DNA of 10,348 nucleotides from Pseudomonadota bacterium (GTDB lineage Bacteria > Pseudomonadota > Alphaproteobacteria > Parvibaculales > Parvibaculaceae), in the NCBI GenBank assembly GCA_021780275.1, contig JAJXZC010000094.1, positions 1 to 10,348 on the forward strand. Direction: 5' to 3'. The translations under genes and the position numbers were made by a program. A model generated the notes under the pieces. The model was not told the origin of the DNA. It saw nothing but the letters and a program-made list of their open reading frames with translations, and searched no databases. Of this stretch, positions 1 to 5,845 are shown piece by piece; the first letter of the stretch is position 1, and each line of letters starts with the position of its first letter.

Positions 1-468
1 GGGCTTCAGCACGCCGGCCTCGATAGCGGCGCGGGCAAGGGCGGCAAGCCGCCTGTTGCGGTGGCCCAGCACATGCTCATCGAGCCAGGCGAGGCGTTCG
101 CCGCCTGCCATGCCTTCCAGCGCGACCACGCGGCCAAGTGCCGGATGCTTCCAGCTGATGCGCAGGAAGAAGCGCATGGCGATGCGCAATTGCGCCAGCG
201 GCGAAGCGTCCTGCGCGGCGTCGAGCATGCGCTCTTCTTCCGCGATCACCGCGCCGAGGCCGAGCATGGCGCTGCGCCAGAGCTGGTCCTTGTCCTGAAA
301 ATGATAGTGCAGCGTCGCCTGCGACAGCCCCGCCGCCTCGGCGATGCCCGACATGGTGACGCGCTCGAAGCCAAGCCGCGAGAACTGGTCGAGCGCGACT
401 TCGCGTATCCGGGCGGCCGTGCGCTCGCCCTTCCCCGCCGAAACAGTCGCCGAACCCAACGCGGCCAT
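1..468 (-). CDS. TetR-family transcriptional regulator (3' end beyond left edge)
   Basis: The minus-strand frame is open from an ATG at 468 to the left edge, giving 156 residues of N-terminal and central sequence. Residues 15-64 form a classic TetR DNA-binding domain: a first helix (TAARIREVALDQFSRLGF), then the helix-turn-helix MSGIAEAAGLSQATLHYHF at about 39-57, followed by QDKDQLW. The rest is helical and would be the ligand-binding domain; the window ends before its C-terminus. GGAG at 475-478, six bases before the ATG, supports this start. The gene is divergent from the alpha/beta hydrolase, and a palindrome lies between the two starts, so it most likely represses the hydrolase and itself until a ligand binds. 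The ligand is unknown. I am confident of the family; the regulated target is inferred from the arrangement. Confidence 0.9.
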   Translation of the reverse strand, partial: MAALGSATVSAGKGERTAARIREVALDQFSRLGFERVTMSGIAEAAGLSQATLHYHFQDKDQLWRSAMLGLGAVIAEEERMLDAAQDASPLAQLRIAMRFFLRISWKHPALGRVVALEGMAGGERLAWLDEHVLGHRNRRLAALARAAIEAGVLKP

Positions 469-487
469 ATCTGACTCCAAAATCAGT

Positions 488-511
488 TTTGTTGATTTTA
501 TAATCAAAAAA
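488..511. promoter_or_regulatory. Palindromic operator, probable TetR-regulator binding site
   Basis: The core TTGATT-TTAT-AATCAA (492-507) extends outward with TTT/AAA. In the 24 bp, ten of twelve base pairs are symmetric; the mismatches are 491/508 and 498/501. It lies 20-43 bp upstream of the TetR start and exactly fills the spacer of the hydrolase promoter, which is the usual place for an autoregulating TetR operator. Binding by this regulator is inferred. Confidence 0.6.
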
Positions 512-517
512 GATAAT
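489..517 (+). promoter_or_regulatory. Predicted promoter for the alpha/beta hydrolase
   Basis: TTGTTG (489-494) and GATAAT (512-517) are separated by 17 bp. The -10 matches five of six consensus bases; the -35 is weak. The palindrome at 488-511 occupies the spacer, so a bound repressor would block RNA polymerase directly. Prediction from sequence only. Confidence 0.45.
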
Positions 518-525
518 TTCAGCAA
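497..525 (-). promoter_or_regulatory. Predicted promoter for the TetR regulator
   Basis: On the minus strand TTGCTG (520-525) is followed after 17 bp by TATAAA (497-502), five of six -10 bases. It would start transcription near 490, about 20 bases before the regulator's ATG. It overlaps the hydrolase promoter face to face and shares the same palindrome, so one operator could control both genes. Confidence 0.4.
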
Positions 526-561
526 CGACAACGATTAATGCGCCCTGGGGAGGAGATCGCA

Positions 562-1713
562 ATGAAGGTGGTACGCGAGCCATATGGCTTTGTTCATGCG
601 GATACGAGCCGGCTGAAGGAGGTCTATGGCGGCCCCACCGGTCAGGTCTTCGTGGAGTGCATGAGGATCAGGCCCGAGACGGGCGAGTCGAAGACCGCAA
701 TCCTGTTCAGCCATCCGGTCGGCGGCGGCTCGTTCCTGCCACTCGTGACCGCGCTCGCCGCAGCAGGCCGCCATGTCATCTATTGCAACCCGCGTTATCG
801 GGGCAATGACACGGCGCTCATCATGGAAAAATGCGCCCTCGATCTCGGCGCCTGCATCGCCGATCTCAAGAAGCGTTTCGGCTATGAAAAGGTGGTGCTG
901 GGCGGCTGGTCGGGCGGCGGCTCGCTCTCTCTCTTCTATCAGGACCAGGCCGAACACCCGACCATTACCGAGACGCCGGCGGGCGACCCGGTGGACCTCA
1001 AGGGCGCCGGCCTTCAGCCCGCAGACGCCGTGTTGCTGCTCGCCGCTCATATCAGCCGCTCGGTCACGATGACGGAATGGCTCGACCCTTCGATCCTCGA
1101 CGAGGACAAGCCCTTCGAGCGCGATCGCGAGCTCAACATCTACGATCCGCAAAACCCGAACCAGCCGCCCTATTCGGACGCCTTCGTGCGCCGCTTCCGC
1201 GAGGCGCAGATCGCCCGCAACCGCCGCATCACGGCGCGGGTGAAAGCGACGCTTGCGGACCTCAAGGCCAAGGGCGACCCCGACGCGGAGCGGCCCTTCT
1301 GCGTCTATGGCACCATGTGCGACGTGCGCTGGACCGACCCGGCGCAGGACCCTTCGGATCGCCGTCCCGGCACCTGCTATCTCGGAGAACCGAAGATCGC
1401 CAATGACGGTCCTGTGGGCCTCGGTCGCTTCACCACGCTGCGCTCCTGGCTGTCGCAATGGAGCTATGACGAAAGCCGGGCGAACGGCGTCGTCAATGCG
1501 GGCCACATCTCCGTCCCCGTGCTCGTGATCAACAATACGGCGGACCTCGCCTGCACACCGAGCCATGCACAGCGCCTCTACGACGCTGTCGCTTCGAAGG
1601 ACAAGTCGATCGTCCAGATCGAGGGCGCGGATCACTACTATATCGAAAAGCCCGAACTGCTCCCCAAGGCCGTCGCTGCCGTCGGCGCCTGGCTCGACGA
1701 TCGCGGCTTCTGA
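562..1713 (+). CDS. Alpha/beta hydrolase
   Basis: This 383-residue protein has the alpha/beta hydrolase fold. The nucleophile elbow is GGWSGGG (114-120), giving a G-x-S-x-G motif with Ser117. HPVGGG (51-56) sits where the oxyanion loop is expected. Asp328 (NNTADLAC) and His358 (GADHYY) complete a likely Ser-Asp-His triad. There is no signal peptide, so it should be cytoplasmic. I chose the ATG at 562 because GGGGAGGAG (547-555) stands six bases upstream; an in-frame ATG at 538 would add eight residues but has no ribosome-binding site. A region of about 100 residues between Ser117 and the acid (roughly 180-290) looks like an inserted lid domain. The protein is an esterase, lipase or C-C bond hydrolase of unknown substrate. 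Its divergent TetR neighbour and shared operator suggest substrate-induced expression. Confidence 0.88.
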   Translation: MKVVREPYGFVHADTSRLKEVYGGPTGQVFVECMRIRPETGESKTAILFSHPVGGGSFLPLVTALAAAGRHVIYCNPRYRGNDTALIMEKCALDLGACIADLKKRFGYEKVVLGGWSGGGSLSLFYQDQAEHPTITETPAGDPVDLKGAGLQPADAVLLLAAHISRSVTMTEWLDPSILDEDKPFERDRELNIYDPQNPNQPPYSDAFVRRFREAQIARNRRITARVKATLADLKAKGDPDAERPFCVYGTMCDVRWTDPAQDPSDRRPGTCYLGEPKIANDGPVGLGRFTTLRSWLSQWSYDESRANGVVNAGHISVPVLVINNTADLACTPSHAQRLYDAVASKDKSIVQIEGADHYYIEKPELLPKAVAAVGAWLDDRGF

Positions 1714-1740
1714 CCGAAGAACGACACATTGCGCATGAAA

Positions 1741-1774
1741 GAACGCGCCTCGGCGGCTTTGCCGGGGCGCGTTC
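1741..1774 (+). terminator. Stem-loop after the hydrolase, possible terminator
   Basis: GAACGCGCC (1741-1749) and CGGC (1751-1754) pair with GCCG (1761-1764) and GGCGCGTTC (1766-1774); T1750 can form a wobble pair with G1765. The loop is GGCTTT. The stem starts 27 bases after the hydrolase stop codon. No T-run follows (GCGCGC instead), so an intrinsic terminator of standard form is not shown. It may be a weak or Rho-assisted terminator, or a 3' end stabiliser. Confidence 0.5.
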
Positions 1775-1823
1775 GCGCGCGCCTTGTTCCGCCTACAAAG
1801 CATTGCGATTCCCGCTGCGGGAT

Positions 1824-1844
1824 ATAGTCAAACAAATTGACAAT
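1824..1844. promoter_or_regulatory. Upstream copy of a twin operator (O1)
   Basis: This 21-bp site (ATAGTCAAAC-AAATTGACAAT) matches 18 of 21 positions of the perfect palindrome at 1867-1887. It has seven of ten symmetric pairs itself. It covers the -35 hexamer of the monooxygenase promoter. Centre-to-centre distance to the second site is 43 bp, close to four helical turns, which fits two repressor dimers on one face of the DNA. Confidence 0.5.
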
Positions 1845-1866
1845 CCGGAACCGTGCCCAATATCAT
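1837..1866 (+). promoter_or_regulatory. Predicted promoter for the flavin monooxygenase
   Basis: A perfect TTGACA (1837-1842) is followed after 18 bp by TATCAT (1861-1866), which has five of six -10 bases. Transcription would begin near 1873, inside the second palindrome, leaving a leader of about 57 bases. It is the strongest sigma-70-like promoter I can read in the window and is embedded in the two operators. Confidence 0.55.
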
Positions 1867-1889
1867 ATTGTCAATTAAATTGACAATAT
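1865..1889. promoter_or_regulatory. Perfect 25-bp palindrome, downstream operator (O2)
   Basis: ATATTGTCAATT-A-AATTGACAATAT is a perfect inverted repeat with 12-bp arms around A1877. It overlaps the -10 and start region of the monooxygenase promoter. Size, AT-richness and position fit a MarR- or TetR-type operator. The MarR gene that converges on the monooxygenase is the nearest candidate binder; the TetR protein is less likely because its own palindrome has a different sequence. Confidence 0.7.
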
Positions 1890-1929
1890 AGGCACTCCGC
1901 CAAGGCAGTGCCGTCAGGGAACGCGCAGG

Positions 1930-3177
1930 ATGAACGACAAGCCCAATATTCCCCCTCTCGCCGACCGGCGCATTCCGGCAGGCAACGATTGGCTGAGCAA
2001 GGACGAGGTCGCGGTGCTGACGCCGGCCATTCTCACCGAACGCATGCGGGCCATTGCGCCGCTCGCCCGCGCCCATGCGCAGGAGGCGGAGCGATTACGC
2101 CGCCCCGTCGACGAGGTATGGAACGCGATCCGTCGCGCCGGCTATTTCTACCAGTTCGTGCCGCGCCGCTTCGGCGGCATGGAAACGGATACGGACAGCT
2201 TCGTCGACGCGACGCTTCCGCTCGCCGAAGCCTGTTCCTCGACCGCGTGGGTCGCCTCGTTTTGCGCCGAGCACAACTGGATCTTCGCGCATTTCCCGGA
2301 ACAGGCGCTGGCGGAAATCTGGAAGGACTTCCCCTACATCATCGCGCCCTATGTCGGTATCCCGCCGGGCAAGGGCGTGCCCGTCGAGGGAGGTTATCGC
2401 ATCAGCGGCCACTGGAAATGGGGCACCGGCGTCATGCATGCCGACTGGATCATGGTCAGCGTTCTCGCAGAAACGCCGACCGGCCCCAACATGCTGATGA
2501 CGCTCTTCCCGGCCGGCGAGGCAAAGGTCCTCGACATTTGGCGGACCGACGGCATGTGCGGCACCGGCAGCAACGACATCGTTGCCGAAGACGTCTTCGT
2601 GCCCGCGCATCGCGCGATACCCGTCTTGCCCATGCTTTCGGGCAAGGGACCCGGCTCATCGCTTTATGAAAATCCGCTCTACCGCGCACCCATGTGGCCC
2701 TTCCTCGCCTTCACCGCCTCGATCAGCGCGCTGGGCACCGCGCGCTGCGCCACCGCGCAGGCGGTCGACAGGCTTTCGCAGCATGTGAAGATCGGCAGCG
2801 ACGCGACGCAGGTGGAAAAACCCGCCGCCCAGATGCGCCTCGCCCGCGCCGACGCGATGACCATGATTGCCGAGCAGGTGATCCGCTCCGTCGGGCGCGA
2901 CACCATTGCGGCGGGCGCCGTCCCCGATCAGGAACAACTGCGCCTGCGGCTCGAAATGCGCGTGCGCCTTGCCGAAGCGGTCCGCATGTGCCGCGAGGCC
3001 GTATGGCTTCTGGCGGAGGCCGCGGGCTCAAGCATCCACATGCTCGACAATCCGCTTCAGCGTGCTGTGCGCGACATCAACACCATATCAAGCCACATCG
3101 TCTTCGACGTGGACACGGCCTATGAGCTTCATGGCCGCTCGCTGGTCGGCCTTCCGCCGAACTCGCTACTGACGTGA
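1930..3177 (+). CDS. Flavin-dependent monooxygenase, acyl-CoA dehydrogenase fold (HsaA/HpaB-C2-like)
   Basis: This 415-residue protein has the acyl-CoA dehydrogenase fold but looks like the oxygenase of a two-component (group D) flavin monooxygenase. An N-terminal helical domain (about 35-130) contains SSTAWV (103-108). A beta domain has GYRISGHWKWGTGV (155-168), where flavin is expected to bind, and TDGMCGTGSNDIVAEDVFVP (206-225). The C-terminal helical domain ends with NPLQRAVRDINTISSH (374-389), similar to the R..RD....H signature of HsaA and HpaB-C2 type enzymes. Such oxygenases hydroxylate aromatic or cyclic substrates using reduced flavin from a separate reductase; none is encoded here. 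The leader AGGGA lies about ten bases before the ATG. Expression is probably controlled by the two upstream palindromes. An ordinary acyl-CoA dehydrogenase is the alternative, but the C-terminal motif favours a monooxygenase. Confidence 0.82.
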   Translation: MNDKPNIPPLADRRIPAGNDWLSKDEVAVLTPAILTERMRAIAPLARAHAQEAERLRRPVDEVWNAIRRAGYFYQFVPRRFGGMETDTDSFVDATLPLAEACSSTAWVASFCAEHNWIFAHFPEQALAEIWKDFPYIIAPYVGIPPGKGVPVEGGYRISGHWKWGTGVMHADWIMVSVLAETPTGPNMLMTLFPAGEAKVLDIWRTDGMCGTGSNDIVAEDVFVPAHRAIPVLPMLSGKGPGSSLYENPLYRAPMWPFLAFTASISALGTARCATAQAVDRLSQHVKIGSDATQVEKPAAQMRLARADAMTMIAEQVIRSVGRDTIAAGAVPDQEQLRLRLEMRVRLAEAVRMCREAVWLLAEAAGSSIHMLDNPLQRAVRDINTISSHIVFDVDTAYELHGRSLVGLPPNSLLT

Positions 3178-3669
3178 TTTTCCAGCGCGGCCGGGCTTCG
3201 GCCCGGCCGGCTCTTTCACGGGCACCTGCACCTCCTCCGCCACTTCCAGGGGCGGCAAACCCCAATCGACCGCGAAGGCCGCGCGCAGTGCATTGAGGCG
3301 CGTCTTTCCGATGCGTTTGGCAAGCTCGCCCTCCAGCGCCATCATCACCGCAATCGCATCGCGGCGGATAGCGACAGAGCGAGGACTGAAGACGACCTTC
3401 TGCGCGCGCCCGTCATTCGGGTCCGGTTCGATCTCGACAAGACCACGCGCGGCCATCTCGCCAAGCGCCAGACTCATTGCCTGCCGCGACACGCCGAGAT
3501 TCTTCGCAAGCTCCGAAGGCCGCTGCACACCCGCCGCGATATTCGCCAGGATCATCGACTGGCTGCGCGAAGCAGGCTGATGGCCCCTGGCCCGGAGCCC
3601 TGCCTGAAGCGCCTCGTCGAACCAGTAGATCGCCGAAAGCAGGTCGATCATGAGGTAGGGATTGTTCAT
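3166..3669 (-). CDS. MarR-family transcriptional regulator
   Basis: This 167-residue protein has a MarR winged helix-turn-helix. Residues 50-75 (RPSELAKNLGVSRQAMSLAL and onward) form the HTH, and EPDPNDGRAQKVVF (81-94) is the wing with the family's D-x-x-D-x-R hallmark. Flanking helices would make the dimer interface. The tail (150-167) is rich in Pro, Lys and Gly and is partly encoded by the terminator hairpin of the convergent monooxygenase. I chose the ATG at 3669; an in-frame TTG at 3696 is possible, and neither has a strong ribosome-binding site. The gene overlaps the 3' end of the monooxygenase by 12 bp. It is a plausible regulator of the twin-palindrome promoter at 1824-1889, but I find no copy of that motif before its own gene, so autoregulation through it is not supported. 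Confidence 0.87.
   Translation of the reverse strand: MNNPYLMIDLLSAIYWFDEALQAGLRARGHQPASRSQSMILANIAAGVQRPSELAKNLGVSRQAMSLALGEMAARGLVEIEPDPNDGRAQKVVFSPRSVAIRRDAIAVMMALEGELAKRIGKTRLNALRAAFAVDWGLPPLEVAEEVQVPVKEPAGPKPGRAGKSRQ
3188..3209 (+). terminator. Hairpin with TTCG tetraloop ending the monooxygenase transcript, inside the MarR gene
   Basis: CGGCCGGGC (3188-3196) and GCCCGGCCG (3201-3209) form a perfect 9-bp stem closed by TTCG. It starts ten bases after the monooxygenase stop. A short T-rich stretch (CTCTTTC) follows on the plus strand, so it reads best as that gene's terminator. It lies within codons for the C-terminal tail of the convergent MarR protein. Confidence 0.6.
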
Positions 3670-3717
3670 CGGTACACCAGAACTGCTGCAATGCAAAAGC
3701 CGACTGGACGGAATCTT

Positions 3718-3741
3718 CCGATCCCTCTCATTACGGATCGG
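3718..3741. promoter_or_regulatory. Inverted repeat in the MarR-methyltransferase intergenic region
   Basis: CCGATCC (3718-3724) and GGATCGG (3735-3741) are perfect 7-bp arms around a 10-base spacer. CGGATCG recurs at 3752-3758, 18 bp from its first copy at 3734. It lies in the 204-bp gap between the divergent MarR and methyltransferase genes, about 50 bp upstream of MarR. It could be an operator for either gene. No clear -35/-10 pair is visible in this gap. Confidence 0.3.
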
Positions 3742-3873
3742 TGGAAACTCCCGGATCGATTCAATTGGTGCATGCTCCCAAATGGATCACAGTGCTGGCA
3801 AAGTCGCAGCTTCCCGCAAGATAACGATGCCCCCGACCGCTCTGATTCAACAATAGCGAGCAAGGAAGAGAAT

Positions 3874-4524
3874 ATGTCCGACGCTGGCAGAGCATCTTCG
3901 AACAGAGGATATTCTTTTACCACCCACTGGTTCGAACGAAACGCCTTGAGCGTGTGGGAGCAGCTCATCCCCCAGATCAAACCACAGAAAATTCTCGAAA
4001 TCGGCTCCTTCGAAGGCGCCAGCGCCTGCTACCTGATCGACAAGCTCGGGCCGGAATACCCACTCGAAATCCATTGCGTCGATAGCTGGGAGGGCAGCAT
4101 CGAGCATCAGGCGAGGGGCGTAGACATGAATTCGACCGAAAAGCGCTTCCACGACAATCTGCGCCTCGCGGTGGCCGCCTCGCCCAACCCCGTCAATCTG
4201 GTCATCCACAAGGAATATTCCGATAGCGCGCTCGCCAAGCTTCTCAGCAGCGGGAAGGCCGGCTACTTCGATTTCGTCTATGTCGACGGTTCGCATCAGG
4301 CGCCGGATGTCCTCTACGACGCCGTGGTGAGCTTCAAGCTGCTGCGGATCGGCGGAACCATGGCTTTTGACGATTATCTCTGGTCGGACCCCACGACGGG
4401 CGGCAAGGACCCCATTCGTATGCCGAAGCCTGCGATAGACGCCTTCGTCAACCTTAACCTCCGGAAGCTGCGGCTGCTCAATGCACCTTCCATGCAGGTC
4501 TATGTTCAGAAGATTGCCGATTAG
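3874..4524 (+). CDS. Class I SAM-dependent methyltransferase (Methyltransf_24-like)
   Basis: This 216-residue cytoplasmic protein has a Rossmann-type methyltransferase core. Motif I is LEIGSFEG (41-48), the SAM-binding loop. An acidic residue follows strand two in HCVDSWEG (67-74), expected to hold the SAM ribose. FDFVYVDGSH (132-141) and GGTMAFDDYLW (160-170) match the later strands of Methyltransf_24-type enzymes. The ATG at 3874 has AAGGAAGAG just upstream; the frame stays open further upstream but there runs antisense through MarR. The family is common in surface-glycan and secondary-metabolite loci, and the neighbouring sulfotransferase and galactofuranose genes favour methylation of a sugar here. 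That role is inference; the substrate cannot be read. The stop codon shares bases with the stop of the convergent sulfotransferase gene. Confidence 0.85.
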   Translation: MSDAGRASSNRGYSFTTHWFERNALSVWEQLIPQIKPQKILEIGSFEGASACYLIDKLGPEYPLEIHCVDSWEGSIEHQARGVDMNSTEKRFHDNLRLAVAASPNPVNLVIHKEYSDSALAKLLSSGKAGYFDFVYVDGSHQAPDVLYDAVVSFKLLRIGGTMAFDDYLWSDPTTGGKDPIRMPKPAIDAFVNLNLRKLRLLNAPSMQVYVQKIAD

Positions 4525-5675
4525 GCCGAGGATACATTGCTCGCTTGCAACGCCGCCAGGACTGTCGCCACCTCCTGTATCCTTTGCGCCTCCCCCTTGA
4601 AGGCCTCGATCTGCATCGCGCCCCTTGCCTCGATCAGCGCCACATTGGCGAAGGCAAGGACGGCATCCATCTGTCGATGCCCCTTCGCGATTTCAGCTCT
4701 CATCAACGCATTTCTCGCGCGCTCGAGACACATCTGTCCCGTGAGAAGCTGGAACAGCGCCTTCAGTTCGGCAGCGAAGACGCATTCCTGCGCGATGGCG
4801 TCGAGATTTTCAGGCTTCTCGTAGCGCCGCCAATCCGGCTCCAGATCCTCCACGCGAATGTCGTCGCGACGGCGCACCAGTTCCGCATTCGACTCATCGA
4901 AATTACTCTGGAACCACCGCGCCATCTCGGCGCCGACCGAAAGCGGTTCGCTGCGGGGAAGATTCTGAACCACGGACTCGGTGAATACATGCGGCATCTG
5001 GAGAACATTTCCCAATGCGATGATGTTCGACCCGACCGATATGTTCCGATTCTCAACGGGTTTGAATAGCGCGCCATCGATTGCAAGCTGCTTGACGACG
5101 TAATCCGCGAACGGCAAATCGCGCTTGTAGGAAAGGCACCGCACATTCTCGCTGCTGAAGACGCTCTCCCACCTGTCGACCGCCGCATTGTAGTCGAAAA
5201 TGGAACGATTTCTCGACTGTCCGAAAAACCACTTCCTGTCGATCCTGACGCCCAGCAGCGACGCGGTGGAGGCGAATGAGACGACCGTATCGATCTGGGG
5301 GCGCAGGTAGAGCACTATCTCGATCGCATCGAAATAATCCCTCAGAAACCCTGCCAGACCGGCGACCATCTCGCTCGACGAGAGTCTGAACTCCAGATCT
5401 TCGAAAGACATGATGCAGACCTTGCAACCCGCAGCTTTCATGCTTTCAAATTCATGCCTGAAGGCGCCAAGCGCATTTCGCCGAAAATGCTCCGGAGCCA
5501 GAACAACGTCGACGATGAAGGGGTGGCTGGTACCCACCGGCCGCTTGTCGATCGAAGGCAAGGAAGACGGGTACCAGATCCCCTGCTCCTTCAGAGCCAC
5601 CCGGTTTTGAGCAAACCACGCCTGCGCCGTCGTGGTGCCGGTTTTTACGGTTCCAATATGCAGGATCAGCTTCAT
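4521..5675 (-). CDS. Sulfotransferase-like protein
   Basis: This 384-residue protein begins with a P-loop-like PAPS-binding motif, HIGTVKTGTTTAQAWF (6-21), the 5'-phosphosulfate loop of sulfotransferases. SFEDL (90-94) sits where the family has its SSE/SFE segment. YLRPQIDTVVSFAS (123-136) carries the Arg and Ser expected to contact the 3'-phosphate of PAPS. FDYNAAVDRWESVF (160-173) is another familiar segment. After about residue 290 comes a long helical C-terminal extension without a recognisable motif. The family transfers sulfate from PAPS to sugar or protein hydroxyls; in a glycan locus a sugar acceptor is likely but unproven. No ribosome-binding site precedes the ATG. Instead, small reading frames end at or four bases before it, so translation may be coupled. 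It shares its stop region (TTAG) with the convergent methyltransferase gene. Confidence 0.8.
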   Translation of the reverse strand: MKLILHIGTVKTGTTTAQAWFAQNRVALKEQGIWYPSSLPSIDKRPVGTSHPFIVDVVLAPEHFRRNALGAFRHEFESMKAAGCKVCIMSFEDLEFRLSSSEMVAGLAGFLRDYFDAIEIVLYLRPQIDTVVSFASTASLLGVRIDRKWFFGQSRNRSIFDYNAAVDRWESVFSSENVRCLSYKRDLPFADYVVKQLAIDGALFKPVENRNISVGSNIIALGNVLQMPHVFTESVVQNLPRSEPLSVGAEMARWFQSNFDESNAELVRRRDDIRVEDLEPDWRRYEKPENLDAIAQECVFAAELKALFQLLTGQMCLERARNALMRAEIAKGHRQMDAVLAFANVALIEARGAMQIEAFKGEAQRIQEVATVLAALQASNVSSA

Positions 5676-5845
5676 GTCGTTAGCCGGGCCGTCGCTCGAT
5701 TGCGCAGAGGTTCAGATATTCCTTCAGCATAAGACTGGCCGGGCAGGAACCCCGCAAGTATATGCACGCATTCCTCGGGCTGGTGCTTTTCCAAAATGAA
5801 CATACCATGCGCTGTCGGCAAATCAGGCAAGGCTACCGATTCCAT
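5672..5845 (-). other. Small minus-strand reading frames before the sulfotransferase; possible gene remnant
   Basis: Two overlapping short frames lie in the gap between the sulfotransferase and the DUF707-like gene. Frame A (5672-5845, 57 codons) contains EKHQPEECVHILAGFLPGQS and ends with a TGA that overlaps the sulfotransferase ATG (ATGA). Frame B (5680-5808, 42 codons from an ATG) ends LMLKEYLNLCAIERRPG with a TAA four bases before that ATG. The protein-like text appears to move from frame A to frame B near 5727, as if one coding region had suffered a one-base change. Neither frame has a ribosome-binding site. I read this as a possible C-terminal vestige of a former gene in the same operon as the sulfotransferase, or as coincidence. 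No homologue is recognised. Confidence 0.25.

Noticed and set aside
538..561. Earlier ATG for the alpha/beta hydrolase
   Set aside because: It has no ribosome-binding site and would place GGGGAGGAG inside the gene; that site is ideally spaced for the ATG at 562.
535..1803. A 422-codon minus-strand open frame opposite the alpha/beta hydrolase
   Set aside because: It is the antisense of a gene with a clear ribosome-binding site, catalytic triad and family motifs. The long frame reflects GC-rich codon bias; its translation is rich in Arg and Ala without recognisable domains.
1880..1885. Second TTGACA as another -35 element
   Set aside because: There is no -10-like hexamer 16-18 bp downstream; it is explained as the right arm of the palindrome.
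3580..3873. Upstream extension of the methyltransferase by 98 codons
   Set aside because: The frame is open, but it runs antisense into the MarR gene and gives non-family sequence. AAGGAAGAG directly before the ATG at 3874 marks the real start.
5683..5744. GCCGGGC repeated at 5683 and 5738
   Set aside because: A 7-bp GC-rich direct repeat is expected by chance in this composition and is not linked to a mobile element.
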